From Methylobacterium currus (GTDB lineage Bacteria; Pseudomonadota; Alphaproteobacteria; Rhizobiales; Beijerinckiaceae), in contig NZ_CP028843.1 in assembly GCF_003058325.1 (NCBI RefSeq), positions 4,438,001-4,502,000 of the forward strand: a DNA stretch of 64,000 nucleotides, written 5' to 3'. The notes beneath the pieces are model-generated. The model ran no database searches. It saw only the letters and a list, made by a program, of their open reading frames with translations, and was not told where the DNA came from. Both the position numbers and the translations under genes were made by a program. This document shows positions 44,107 to 52,794 of this stretch, one piece after another; the first letter of the stretch is position 1; every line of letters begins with the position of its first letter.

Positions 44107-44220
44107 GTCGGCACCGGCCCGCAGGCCTATCCTCGCGGACGCACGGTCGAGCGGGCACGCCCCCCGCGCCGTCCCGCCGCATCTTTCCGCCCGCGGCCGA
44201 CCGAGTCCGGAGGATCCCGC

Positions 44221-44979
44221 ATGCGCGCCCAGCCCCTCGCCCGTGAGATCATGTCGCGGCAGGTCGTCGGCATCCGCGCCGACGCGACCGTCGCCCAGGC
44301 CATCGACCTGATGCTGGACCGGCGGCTCAGCGCGCTGCCCGTGACGGACGGGGAGGGCGGATTGGTCGGCATCGTCAGCGAGGGCGACCTTCTGCGCCGG
44401 TCCGAGCTCGGCACCGAGCGGGAGCGGCCGCGCTGGCTGCAATACCTGCTCAGCCCCGGGCGGTTGTCCGCCGAATATGCCCGCGCCTACGGCAAGCGGG
44501 TCGACGAGGTCATGACCCGTGAGGTGGTGACGGTCGGCGAGGAGGCCTCCGCCGCCGAGATCGTCGCCCTGATGGAGCGCCACCGCATCAAGCGCCTGCC
44601 GGTGACGAGCGCGGGCCGGATGGTCGGCATCGTCGCCCGCGCCGACCTCATGCGGGCGCTGGCCGATGCGATGCGGGCGCCCGCTCCGCCGGCAACGCCC
44701 CGCAGCGACGCCGACATCCGCCGCGACATCCTGGCCGAGTTCGTGCGCGTGCCATGCATCCCCGCGGCGCAGATCGCCGTCGCGGTCCGCGACGGCGTCG
44801 TCGACCTGGCGGGGGCCCTCACCGACGAGCGGGAGCGCGGCGCCGTTCACGTCGCGGTGGAAGGCGTGCCGGGCGTGACCGGCCTGCACGACCACATGAT
44901 CCTGATCGAGCCGCTCTCGGGCGAGATCATCTTCGTGCCGGACGAGGCTCCCCGGCCCGCGGACGGGCCCGCCCCCTGA
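44221..44979 (+). CDS. CBS-pair and BON-domain protein
   Basis: A 252-residue soluble protein. Two CBS motifs (about 8-65 with ALPVTDGEGGLVGIVSEGDLL, and about 95-150 with RLPVTSAGRMVGIVARADLM) form an adenosyl-ligand-binding pair. A BON domain (about 165-235, with IRRDILAEF and AVHVAVEGVPGVTGLHDHM) follows. Such proteins are often stress-induced and sense energy state or protect membranes. GGAGGA before ATG 44221 fixes the start. It is divergent from the phosphoribosyltransferase/esterase gene. Confidence 0.9.
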   Translation: MRAQPLAREIMSRQVVGIRADATVAQAIDLMLDRRLSALPVTDGEGGLVGIVSEGDLLRRSELGTERERPRWLQYLLSPGRLSAEYARAYGKRVDEVMTREVVTVGEEASAAEIVALMERHRIKRLPVTSAGRMVGIVARADLMRALADAMRAPAPPATPRSDADIRRDILAEFVRVPCIPAAQIAVAVRDGVVDLAGALTDERERGAVHVAVEGVPGVTGLHDHMILIEPLSGEIIFVPDEAPRPADGPAP

Positions 44980-45355
44980 TCGCGCTGGGGCAAGAGGGCG
45001 TGGGCAAGAGGGCGTGCAGGCTGATCGCGTCCCTCTCCAGGCCCCGTCCCGCCGAAGCATCGCCCGCCCGGCCGCCGCACGGGACGGCGAGCCCGGTGCC
45101 GGCCGCCGGTCTCGCCCTGTCTCAGGCCGTCGTCCCGGCTTCGCCGCCTTCGGTCCCGAACGTGGACCGAGTGGGTGGGACGGCGGACGGGCAAGCGCGC
45201 ATCGTCCGTCTCGCGCTGCCCACAGCCATGGCCATCGAGGCGTCGATCGCCGGGCTCGCCGGCCCGGGCGGCCGGGGCGTCGATGCAGGAAGGGAGGCAG
45301 GGACGACCGCGCGGGAGCCGACGGGCCCCGCCGATCGGCGGCGGCCACAAGGCCG
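44980..45355. other. Intergenic region, no gene seen
   Basis: This 376-base stretch lies between the convergent CBS-BON and AraC-type genes. A short exact duplication GGGCAAGAGGGCGTG lies near 44988-45017. No credible frame or strong terminator. Confidence 0.5.
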
Positions 45356-46477
45356 TTACGGCGCCTCTCCGCCCTGGCCCGGGGCGAACTGGTCCATCGT
45401 CGCCACGCCTCTCCGCCGATCCCTGCGCCACGCGCTCGGCGTCGTTCCGGTCCAGCGCCGGAACGCGTGCGTGAAGGCGGCAGGCTCCGAGAAGTCGAGG
45501 GCGGCGGAGATCTCCGCCAGGCCGAGATCGGTATCGGCGAGCAATTGCCGCGCGACGGCGAGGCGGGTCTCGTTCGCCACCGACCGGTAACAGGTCCCCG
45601 CCGCCTTCAGGCGCCGGCTCAGCGTTCGCCGGTGGACCGCCATCGTCTCCGCGGCCCGCTGCGCGCTGAGTCGCCCCCGGATCAGGATCGTCCTGAGATG
45701 ACGGCGCAGCTCGTCCGTGAGGTCGCCGGCCGCGGCCCGGCACAGGCGGCGCTCGGCGATCCTGCGCAGGGCCGGGTTCGCGCCGCCGACCGGATGCCCG
45801 AGGAGCGCCGCCGGGAAGACCAGCGCGGCGATCTCCTGCTCGAAGCGCACGGGGGCGCGGAAGACGTCCGCGTAGGGCTTCGTGTCCTGCGGCTGCCGGC
45901 GCGGCACCAGCACCTCGTCGGGCGCCCAATCCGGCTCGCCGAGGGCGCGCACGACGTTCGTCATCGCGGTGAGCGCCCGCTCGCAGTGAAGCGCGATGCC
46001 GTCGGCGTCCGGTTCGTAAGGCGCGTAGCAGGCGACGGCGACCGGCCCCTTTACCATGACATCGATGACGGCGCCGCGATCGAAGAGGCCCTGATGCAGC
46101 GCGAGCGCCCGCAGGGCATCGCCGAGCGTGTGCGTGTTCCGCATCAGCACGCCGAGCTGCCCGAGGGAGGCCAGGGTCGTGCGCTGCCCGACGAGGAGGC
46201 CGAAATGGGGGCAGCCGCTCCTGTGCGCGGCAGCGACCATCAGACGGCCGAGCGCGGAGAACGAGACTGCATCGTCACGCCCGAGGCCGTGCGGATCGAT
46301 GCCGCTCTGCGCGAGCAGCCGATCCGGCGCGATCCCGAGCGCGGCCAGGGTCTTGCACACCGCCTCGACGGCACTGCCGGAGACGAAGCCGAGGGCGATC
46401 GGCGGCCCATAGGCGCCGTCTCCACCAGCATCCTTCCGTGTCGATCGCTCGCGGCCCACGGAGAGCAACGTCGTCAT
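45356..46477 (-). CDS. AraC-family transcriptional regulator (OruR/ArgR-like)
   Basis: A 373-residue regulator. The N-terminal ligand domain resembles the Arabinose_bd type (SGIDPHGL, FGLLVGQRTTLASLGQLGVLMRN), and the C-terminal 95 residues hold two helix-turn-helix motifs (SAQRAAETMAVHRRTLSRRLKA and GLAEISAALDFSEPAAFTHAF). GGGAGG seven bases upstream fixes ATG 46477. It likely activates neighbouring or remote genes in response to a small molecule; none is predictable. It faces an 871-base upstream intergenic region containing an AT-rich island and a FixK-type box. Confidence 0.9.
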   Translation of the reverse strand: MTTLLSVGRERSTRKDAGGDGAYGPPIALGFVSGSAVEAVCKTLAALGIAPDRLLAQSGIDPHGLGRDDAVSFSALGRLMVAAAHRSGCPHFGLLVGQRTTLASLGQLGVLMRNTHTLGDALRALALHQGLFDRGAVIDVMVKGPVAVACYAPYEPDADGIALHCERALTAMTNVVRALGEPDWAPDEVLVPRRQPQDTKPYADVFRAPVRFEQEIAALVFPAALLGHPVGGANPALRRIAERRLCRAAAGDLTDELRRHLRTILIRGRLSAQRAAETMAVHRRTLSRRLKAAGTCYRSVANETRLAVARQLLADTDLGLAEISAALDFSEPAAFTHAFRRWTGTTPSAWRRDRRRGVATMDQFAPGQGGEAP

Positions 46478-46676
46478 GCCCGTACCTCCCAATCCTGCCT
46501 CATGACCATCCCGCGGAAGCGCCGGGGCCGAGCCTTCCGGTGTGATGCAGACCGGCATGATGTGAAGTATTCCGGCCGCGGAAAGTCTATTTTGACAATC
46601 TTATCGTGTCGTGAAGCGCAATTTGCTTCCGCGTCACAGGCTTATAAGACGATTTCGATTGATTTTATTTATCAAT

Positions 46677-46709
46677 ATGGAATTTTTATATATCAAAAAA
46701 CAATTCCAT
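46677..46709. repeat. AT-rich inverted repeat ATGGAATT...AATTCCAT
   Basis: Eight-base arms at 46677-46684 and 46702-46709 enclose a 17-base A/T spacer. It stands out against the about 70% G+C surroundings and may be a protein-binding site near the AraC-type gene's promoter. Confidence 0.5.
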
Positions 46710-46888
46710 GATGACCTGGTCCTGAGCGATCGCGAAAGTGCCGGGGACCGTGCGGCCGGCGGCCGGATTCTGCGATCGTGAGCGCGACTGTCTCGCAAGC
46801 AGAAACACGGCCCCGCTCGGCGACGACACGGAGTTCCTCCCGGCCGCAGCGCGTTATCAGAACGGTAATCGTCGTGTGACGGTCAGCC

Positions 46889-46902
46889 TTGACATGGATC
46901 AA
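46889..46902. promoter_or_regulatory. FixK/FNR-type box TTGACATGGATCAA
   Basis: TTGA-N6-TCAA palindrome, one base from the FNR consensus TTGAT-N4-ATCAA. It lies in the middle of the long intergenic region, 412 bases from the AraC-type gene and 447 from the DUF1236-like gene, so its target is not obvious. Confidence 0.5.
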
Positions 46903-47348
46903 CATTGTCCAGCTGTTGCGGCAGCGGTGTTCTGCCACGACCGAAAGCATTGGGATGCCGCTGGAGTGAAAAAGTCATTTTGCGTCTTCATGCAATCCGG
47001 CATGTAGACCGGCAAGTCGCGTCGCCGTCATGGTTCGCCCGTGCGATGCGCCGAGCAGGGCCAGCCTCGACGAGCGGTCGGCCGCGCAGGGGGGCGTGCC
47101 GCGCAGGATTCCGTCGCGGGCCGGGAACCGCCGTGACCGGCTGCGCCGCAACGGGACAGACTCCTGTCGCTCGAGCTGAGCTGTCGATCGCTGTCCGGCC
47201 ATGCCGCCACCCTGTGACAACCATCCTGTGATCTAAACTTTCCGGCGACCTCATACGCGTGTCTCGATAGATCAAGCGTGCTCCCAGAAGTCTGATCACA
47301 CTGAGATCGACCTTCCGGTCTATCGCATACATGGCGAGGAGGAGAGCG

Positions 47349-47738
47349 ATGCTGCGTCGTATAGTGCGCTGGGTGCATCTGGCTGCCGGGTTCGGACTGC
47401 CGGCGGTGGGCGGGCTCGCCTGCGCCACTGCGTCGGCCCAGCCGCTGGTGGTGCGCGTCAACCCGCAGCTCGCTCAACGCGGCGTGCTGATGTCCGGCGG
47501 CGAGCCCGGCACGATCGAGACCTTGTTCGATTCAGGGCCCCGCTACTCCGAGCCGAGCGGCGTGCGCGTCGGACGCGGCAGCGTGATTCCGTCCTGGCTC
47601 GAACTCGGCTCGTTCCAGAACGTGTCGATCCCGGGCCTGAACCCGGTCGGATATTACGGCTACTACATCTCGCCGGACGATCACGCGGTGGTTGTCGATC
47701 TCGGGTCGCGCCGGGTCATGCGCGTCATCAGTCACTGA
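47349..47738 (+). CDS. Small secreted protein, DUF1236-like
   Basis: A 129-residue exported protein. A signal peptide spans about 1-30 (cut after TASAQ). The mature part ends YYGYYISPDDHAVVVDLGSRRVMRVI, closely resembling the DUF1236 C-terminal motif (Y-Y-x(n)-VVVDPxTRRIVRVI) found in many periplasmic proteins of Rhizobiales. Function is unknown. GAGGAGGAG before ATG 47349 fixes the start. It leads a run of small exported or unknown proteins. Confidence 0.75.
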   Translation: MLRRIVRWVHLAAGFGLPAVGGLACATASAQPLVVRVNPQLAQRGVLMSGGEPGTIETLFDSGPRYSEPSGVRVGRGSVIPSWLELGSFQNVSIPGLNPVGYYGYYISPDDHAVVVDLGSRRVMRVISH

Positions 47739-47863
47739 TGGAGGCCGGCCGTCGCGTCGGACCACACCGCCCGGAAGGGCAGACGTCCGGCGCGACAGCC
47801 GACCGGGAAACGCGGCCTCGTTCGCGGCCGAGGGAATCCGCGTCGGCCGGATCTCCTCTCCGC

Positions 47864-47905
47864 GACGACTTGCGAGACGACTTGCGAGACGACTTGCGAG
47901 ACGAC
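47864..47905. repeat. Tandem repeat of GACGACTTGCGA (3.5 copies)
   Basis: Perfect 12-bp units at 47864, 47876 and 47888 plus a half unit to 47905, in the gap between two small genes. No coding role is evident. Confidence 0.9.
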
Positions 47906-47988
47906 GCGGAGAACGGACGCCCGACCTGTCGGCGGCCGCCTTCCCGCGCCCGAGAGGCCCCTGTGACACCTCCCTGAACGAGGCCGCG

Positions 47989-48246
47989 ATGCAAAGGTGC
48001 ATCATCGGCGCAGGCAGCGCGATCGTCATTCCGGTCGCCCCGATGCGGACGCGCGCCGACTCGCTCGGCCAGCGGTCGGCTGCGCTCAGGCGGCTCTCCG
48101 ATGCGTGGCAGCCCCTCTCCCAGACCCTCGGTCCGGATCAGAAGGAGCGGATGCGGCTGGTCGCGGCCAGGATCATCGGCGGCGTGCGCGAGGCGGTCGA
48201 GACCCGCAGCCAGAAGATGATCGAGGACGAGGATGACGATGGGTGA
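47989..48246 (+). CDS. Hypothetical 85-aa protein
   Basis: The frame begins ATG 47989 after ACGAGG. It encodes MQRCIIGAGSAIVIPVAPMR, then a helical region (SAALRRLSDAWQPLSQTLGP, QKERMRLVAARIIGGVREAV) and an acidic end EDEDDDG. The helical, charged sequence is protein-like, but no family was recognised. The same frame continues upstream as low-complexity sequence, which I do not include. Confidence 0.5.
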   Translation: MQRCIIGAGSAIVIPVAPMRTRADSLGQRSAALRRLSDAWQPLSQTLGPDQKERMRLVAARIIGGVREAVETRSQKMIEDEDDDG

Positions 48247-48663
48247 GATCCAGGCTGAGCTGGCATCCGGCGTCGACGAACGCAAGGCCGGCCCTGATGA
48301 CGATTCGCGAGGAGCCCGGCCCGCAGGCTGGGGGCCTGTCCGCAGGACTTCTCGCGGCGACCCGTGTTCCCGGTCGTGCGAGACAGCGGTCGCTCCTCGT
48401 GATGGTGGGTCGGGCGTCGGCTGACGGCGTCTACTCCTCGGGCCCTCTTCTCCTCGGGTCCGGGGCGCGCGTCCCTCGCCCGCACGCCCGATGGGCCGGC
48501 AGCGGCGCGCGTCCCGTCCCTGGCACGGAACACAGGAGTGGGGCGCGCAGGGCCGTCCTCCGTTCTCTCTCGCCTCAGGTCTCTCCCCCGGCAGTGCTTG
48601 CTCGGCAGTGCTTGGGCGATCTTGGCGGTGCTTTGGGCGATCGGGACGGCCCGGTGCGGCGGG
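48247..48663. other. Intergenic region, no gene seen
   Basis: 417 bases between the 85-aa gene and the convergent phospholipase-like gene. Open frames here are Arg/Gly/Ser-rich artefacts. A short near-repeat (TTGGGCGATC) occurs twice near 48615-48645. Confidence 0.5.
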
Positions 48664-49119
48664 TCAGTATGCGAACCGTGCCCGCCGGTAGGGATCTTGG
48701 TGGTATGGATCTCGGCGGTCTAGACTTTGGCGGTACGGATACGGAGCGTTCCACCGTGAGGCCGCGGCGACCACGGGAGGCTCGGGATCGAACGGCAGCA
48801 CCGTCGCGCCGAAGGCGATGAAGCCGGCGGCGGCGCGCACGTCGTCGGGCTGGCGCGGGTCTCGCGCGATGAGGTCCGCCCGCTGAAACAGGCGCAGGTT
48901 GCATAGGCGGGACGGGAGCCCGCCCGACGGCGTGCAGGCGTCGTGCCGCGCGCAGGCCGCATCGAGCGCGTCGACCGGCGGGAGCGGGAACCGGTTTCCC
49001 AAGCCGCAATAGTTGCCGTGCACGAGCAGGGACGGCTCCCGCCTGTCCCCACCCGGTTGCGCTTGCGCGCAGGACAGCCCTGCGGCGGCGAAGAGGAGAA
49101 TCGCAACCGGTCTGCGCAT
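48664..49119 (-). CDS. Secreted phospholipase A2-like protein
   Basis: A 151-residue exported protein. The signal peptide spans 1-20 (AILLFAAAGLSCAQA). The mature part holds HGNYCGLGNR, a calcium-loop-like segment, then LDAACARHDACT, the C-C-x-x-H-D pattern of the phospholipase A2 active site (here CARHDAC), with His59 and Asp60 as the dyad. It may cleave glycerophospholipids outside the cytoplasm. The tail is tyrosine/arginine-rich (YPYRQSLDRRDPYHQDPY). ATG 49119 is supported by GGAG and the signal peptide. The activity is inferred from motif only. Confidence 0.8.
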   Translation of the reverse strand: MRRPVAILLFAAAGLSCAQAQPGGDRREPSLLVHGNYCGLGNRFPLPPVDALDAACARHDACTPSGGLPSRLCNLRLFQRADLIARDPRQPDDVRAAAGFIAFGATVLPFDPEPPVVAAASRWNAPYPYRQSLDRRDPYHQDPYRRARFAY

Positions 49120-49231
49120 GACGGTCACTCCGTGCGTTAGCGCAACGTCGGGACGAGCGTCGCCTGTTCGGGTAGGGGCGACGCTCTCCCCGCAAGAACG
49201 CCGCCGCCCGGGACGGGCGGCGCGGACACCC

Positions 49232-49624
49232 TCAATAGGGTCGGCACTGGCCCGCATAGGCATCCCAGTACCGGTAGGGGCCGCATCCGCCGCGGGTCGC
49301 GCCGTAATAGCCGGCCGCGGCCGCAGCCCCGGCGACGCCGGCCGCGACGCCGTAGGGCCGATAACCGTACCGGCCATAACCGTACCCGCCCCGGTAGCCG
49401 TAGCGGCCGCGATAGGCGTATCCGCCCCGGTAGCCGTACCCACCCCGGTAGCCGGCCACGCGCCCGCCATGGACGCCGCCCCGATAGCCCGCGCCCCGGT
49501 AGCCGCCGCCGCGGAAGCCGCCGCCATGGAAGCCGCCGCCATGGAAGCCGCCGCCTCGCGCCTCGGCGGCGGTCGTGAGAAGCAGCGCGGCCATGGCCGA
49601 TGCTGCGATGATGAAGCGCTTCAT
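49232..49624 (-). CDS. Secreted Gly/Tyr/Arg-rich repeat protein
   Basis: A 130-residue protein with signal peptide MKRFIIAASAMAALLLTTAA followed by GGGFHGG, GYRGG and YGYRGG repeats, an Ala-rich segment, then a short conserved-looking C-terminus with two cysteines (GGCGPYRYWDAYAGQCRPY). Such GYR-rich proteins are common in Methylobacterium and relatives and probably lie in the periplasm or outer surface; their role is unknown. AGGAGA before ATG 49624 fixes the start. Confidence 0.85.
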   Translation of the reverse strand: MKRFIIAASAMAALLLTTAAEARGGGFHGGGFHGGGFRGGGYRGAGYRGGVHGGRVAGYRGGYGYRGGYAYRGRYGYRGGYGYGRYGYRPYGVAAGVAGAAAAAGYYGATRGGCGPYRYWDAYAGQCRPY

Positions 49625-50296
49625 AGGTCTGTCTCCTTCCTCCCGGCGAGCCGATCGATGCTCTGCCCGTTGCGGGCAGGCACGAGCGGCGGTCGGATGC
49701 GACGGCTGCCCATGCGCACCGCCCTCTCGCCGGCTCTGCCGGACGGTAGCGTGCGGGGTCCCCGCGCGCTTGATCGGACAGGCCACGGTGCCGCGCAGGG
49801 CAGATGTCGCACAGACTCCGCCCCAGGTATGAGTCTCGTTCGATCAAGCACTCGCCAGGGGATCGGTCATCCTTGGGATCTGTTCTTCTTGCCGAAGAAG
49901 GCGGCCTGCTCGTCGGATAGCGTCGGTCACGGATTTTTGCAGAAGGGATTGAAAAACGCACATGTAGGCGCAATTGCAACTTGCCGCACGATATGGATAA
50001 ATGATGATCAATTCGAAATGATACCGTCTATTATGTCAAATAAATATATGATAAAGTAACATGATGAATTTTTAATTTATCTGATTTTATATCAAATCGC
50101 CTTAATTTTTTCTGCAACCTCGCGAACAACCGTCATCGGGGAGGCTCGAGGCTCCATCCTGCTTTCGGCGAATGGGTCTCCCGGTCGGTCTCTCGTCTTG
50201 AACTCTGGACCGTCGAGGTCCCGTCGCCGCCTCCGCGCGTCGCACGACCCCGCGCGCGAGGTCGGCCTCACTCTGCCGGATCTCCAGGATGACGGA
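49625..50296. other. 672-base intergenic region with AT-rich island
   Basis: No convincing gene. The stretch 49980-50115 is strongly AT-rich in contrast to about 70% G+C around it. It separates the GYR-rich gene from the DUF4344 gene; both promoters are expected here. GATCAA-type half-sites occur at 49775 (minus) and near 49844. Confidence 0.5.
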
Positions 50297-51130
50297 ATGC
50301 GGTGCGCCGATCGGATCAGGGTAGTCGTGGGATTGGCACTGGCGCTCAGCGCCGGACCGGTGCGTGCGAACCCGGGTCCGGATGCTCCGATCCGTATCGT
50401 CTACGACCGCCCCGTGCGCCCGGAGTCGCTCGCGATCTACCGCAAGGTCAAGAAGCGCCGCGTCCTCGAAGGCCTGCGGGAGATCGCCGCCGGCATACGC
50501 CTGCCGCGGTCGCTGACCCTCCGGTTCTCGGGGTGCCGAGGCGAGGCCGATGCGTGGTACGAGCCCAGGACTCGCACGGTCACGGTCTGCTACGAGTATG
50601 TCCGGGACGTGGAGGACCGGGTGCCTGAGGACACGGTCCGGGGCGGCGGGATGCGCCGCGACGTGGTGTTCGGCCTCATCGCCCAGGCCTTCCTGCACGA
50701 GACCGGGCATGCCCTGTACGACCTGCTCGAGGTGCCGGTGCTTGGCCGGGAGGAGGATGCCGCCGACCAGTTCGCGGCGCTCGTCCTGCTCGAATTGCCG
50801 CCGGCGCAAGCCCGGCATGTCGTCGACGGCATCGCACGCCTCTTCCGCAGCCTTGCGGCCGACGAGCCGCTGGGGACGGTGTTGCTCGCCGACGATCACA
50901 GCCTGGCGCTCCAGCGCCTCTACAGCCTGCTCTGCCTCGCCTACGGGGCCGACCGCCACACCTTCGGCGACCTCGTCGCGAGCGGCGCCCTGCCGCGACC
51001 ACGCGCCGACCATTGCGGGGCGGAGTACGATCTGGCCATGTCCTCGCTGCGCAAGCTCTTCCGGCATCATCTCCGGGGCGGACGGTGGGAGCGCGATCGG
51101 GTCCGCCGCGCCTTTCGCTGGCTGGACTGA
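50297..51130 (+). CDS. DUF4344-type putative metallopeptidase
   Basis: A 277-residue exported protein. The signal peptide spans about 1-24 (IRVVVGLALALSAGPVRA). Its zinc-binding motif HETGHALYDLL lies near residue 134, followed by a downstream Glu (REEDAADQFA) that could be the third ligand, as in gluzincin-like peptidases. The overall shape matches DUF4344, a family of predicted metallopeptidases. ATG 50297 is chosen for the signal peptide and AGGATGACGGA upstream; the frame opens at 50198. The target is unknown. Confidence 0.82.
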   Translation: MRCADRIRVVVGLALALSAGPVRANPGPDAPIRIVYDRPVRPESLAIYRKVKKRRVLEGLREIAAGIRLPRSLTLRFSGCRGEADAWYEPRTRTVTVCYEYVRDVEDRVPEDTVRGGGMRRDVVFGLIAQAFLHETGHALYDLLEVPVLGREEDAADQFAALVLLELPPAQARHVVDGIARLFRSLAADEPLGTVLLADDHSLALQRLYSLLCLAYGADRHTFGDLVASGALPRPRADHCGAEYDLAMSSLRKLFRHHLRGGRWERDRVRRAFRWLD

Positions 51131-51175
51131 TCCCGACCGGCCGGCGGCAACCGCCATCGGGCGCGGCGAGGACGG

Positions 51176-52279
51176 CTACTCGTCGCTCACGATGGCCTGC
51201 GCGTCCTCGCTCGTGCGGCGCCTCACCCATCTGACCATCAGCACATACCCTGTCGCCAGCACGACCGGCCCGATGAACAAGCCGAGAAGACCGTTGGCCA
51301 TCACGCCGCCGACGACGCCGGCCAGGACGACGGGCATCGGGACGTCGAGGCCCCGGCCGAGCAGCAAGGGCTTGAGAATGTTGTCGCTCAACCCGGCGCC
51401 GAGCGTCCAGACCGCGAAGGCGAGCGCCGGCAGCGTCTCGTGGGTGGCGAAGACGTAGCCGATCACCGGAATGGTCAGGATGACGGCCGGCACCTGGACG
51501 ATGCAGAGAAGCAGGGAGACGAGCGTCCACAGGCCGGCCGCCGGAAGGCGGATGACGAAGAAGCCGGCTCCGAGAAGGAGGGACTGGATCACCGCCACGC
51601 CGACGATGCCCACGGCCACGCCGCGAATGGTGTCGACGGCCAGCCCCGCGAGTTCCGCGCCCCGGACCGTGCTGCCCGTGGCTCGCACCAGGAGCTGCCG
51701 CGTGAACCCGGCCGCCCCCTTGCCGTACCCGACGAGGATCGCGGCGATCGCGAAGGACAGAACGAACGACAGCTCGCCGGCGGCGAGGCGCCGGGCGGCG
51801 GAGAGGAGCCACGCTGCCGGCCGCTTCAGCATCGGGCCGTACCGCGCGAGGGCCGCCGGCGCGTTGGTCGCGGCGAGGGCCCAGGCCTCCGTCAGCGGTC
51901 GGCCGATCAGCGGAAGGTCGGCGAGCCGGGGCGGCGGGGGCGGTACGGTCAGCGTCTGGTCTCGCAGGTCGGAGAGGACCGCGAAGACGGACGATCCGAG
52001 CGACGTCACGACCAGGATCGTCGCCGACAGCATGACCGCGATGCCGACCAGCCCGATCAGCAGCGCCGACCCGCGCTCGCCGGCGCGGACGAGCAGGCGG
52101 CGATGCAGCGGGTACAGCATGACGGCCAGGATCGCCGACCAGAGCAGGATCTCGGAGAGCGGCGACAGGATACGGCCGCAGGCATAGACCAGCGCCGCGA
52201 TCAGGCCGATTTGAAGAATGCTATCGAACAGGCCCGCCGGCGAGGACGGAAGGTCCGGTTGTGGCGTGTCGTTGTCCAT
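51176..52279 (-). CDS. AI-2E/PerM-family membrane transporter
   Basis: A 367-residue polytopic inner-membrane protein with about seven to eight hydrophobic segments and the family pattern, including RGVAVGIVGVAVIQSLLLGAGF and the C-terminal SDNILKPLLLGRGLDVPMPVVL. The AI-2E/PerM family includes an E. coli quorum-signal exporter and proton antiporters, so the substrate is not predictable. ATG 52279 starts before the first helix; the frame opens at 52390. It diverges from pta across a 515-base region with a FixK-type box. Confidence 0.9.
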   Translation of the reverse strand: MDNDTPQPDLPSSPAGLFDSILQIGLIAALVYACGRILSPLSEILLWSAILAVMLYPLHRRLLVRAGERGSALLIGLVGIAVMLSATILVVTSLGSSVFAVLSDLRDQTLTVPPPPPRLADLPLIGRPLTEAWALAATNAPAALARYGPMLKRPAAWLLSAARRLAAGELSFVLSFAIAAILVGYGKGAAGFTRQLLVRATGSTVRGAELAGLAVDTIRGVAVGIVGVAVIQSLLLGAGFFVIRLPAAGLWTLVSLLLCIVQVPAVILTIPVIGYVFATHETLPALAFAVWTLGAGLSDNILKPLLLGRGLDVPMPVVLAGVVGGVMANGLLGLFIGPVVLATGYVLMVRWVRRRTSEDAQAIVSDE

Positions 52280-52794
52280 CACGACGGCGGCTCGATCGGC
52301 TAAGCGTGGCGGTAACGGAAAACTCGTTCGTCGAACACGGGCAGGGCCATCATTCATGGCAAAGACACGCGGTCGCGCGTCGAGGCTCACGCTCCTTTAT
52401 TCGCCAAATCGTAACGGCGATGCTTTCGCACGCCACATGATGATCGGAGTTCGACAGGGGTCCTTGAGGTAGATCAAGACGTCTTCGATCCCGCCATCGC
52501 GACGGGCCGATCTCTTGCGCAGGACCGTCGCTGTTCCGGCCGTCCATGAACGGCACGGCCCCGGAGGGTCGCACGGGAGCGGGCTCGGGGAGGACGGCGG
52601 GGCATCCGGCGGTCCGGCACCGCCGCGTGTCGTCGCGCGGTGTCCCGACCGATCAAGCGGCGGGGCGCATCCGCTGCGAGATTGCCGACAGGCATCGGGG
52701 TGATCCGCGGAGGCGGGCACAGCCCGACGACCCGTCGCCGGCTCGAACCGCTCGTCGCCGGGGCTGCGTCCCGCCTCACCCCGGAGGAAGCAAC
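52280..52794. other. Divergent intergenic region between transporter and pta operon
   Basis: 515 bases without a gene. It holds a FixK/FNR-type palindrome at 52464-52477 and a weaker TCCCGACCGATCAA at 52643-52656, placing both the AI-2E-type gene and the pta operon under possible Crp/Fnr-type control. Confidence 0.5.
52464..52477. promoter_or_regulatory. FixK/FNR-type box TTGAGGTAGATCAA
   Basis: TTGA-N6-TCAA, differing from the box at 34813 (TTGAGGAAGATCAA) only at one spacer base. It lies 318 bases upstream of pta and 185 from the AI-2E-type gene. The near identity with 34813 is the strongest hint that one regulator reads both. Confidence 0.55.

Larger units (their letters stand above)
46478..47348. 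other. 871-base intergenic region with AT-rich island and FNR-type box
   Basis: No convincing gene on either strand. A sharply AT-rich island (46590-46715) includes an 8-bp inverted repeat ATGGAATT/AATTCCAT (46677-46709). A FixK/FNR-type box follows at 46889-46902. The size suggests regulatory DNA or an unrecognised small RNA. Confidence 0.5.

Noticed and set aside
46738..47007. 89-codon plus-strand frame in the long intergenic region
   Set aside because: GTG start without a ribosome site and mixed composition; no family or conserved segment seen.
47263..47276. TCTCGATAGATCAA as a FixK box
   Set aside because: Only the right half fits; kept as a weak site in the regulon finding, not as a feature.
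48243..48821. 192-codon plus-strand frame running into the phospholipase-like gene
   Set aside because: Arg/Gly/Ser low-complexity sequence that overlaps a better-supported gene antisense.
50297..51130. HExxH protein considered as an intact known peptidase family
   Set aside because: Only DUF4344-like similarity could be supported; peptidase activity is not shown.
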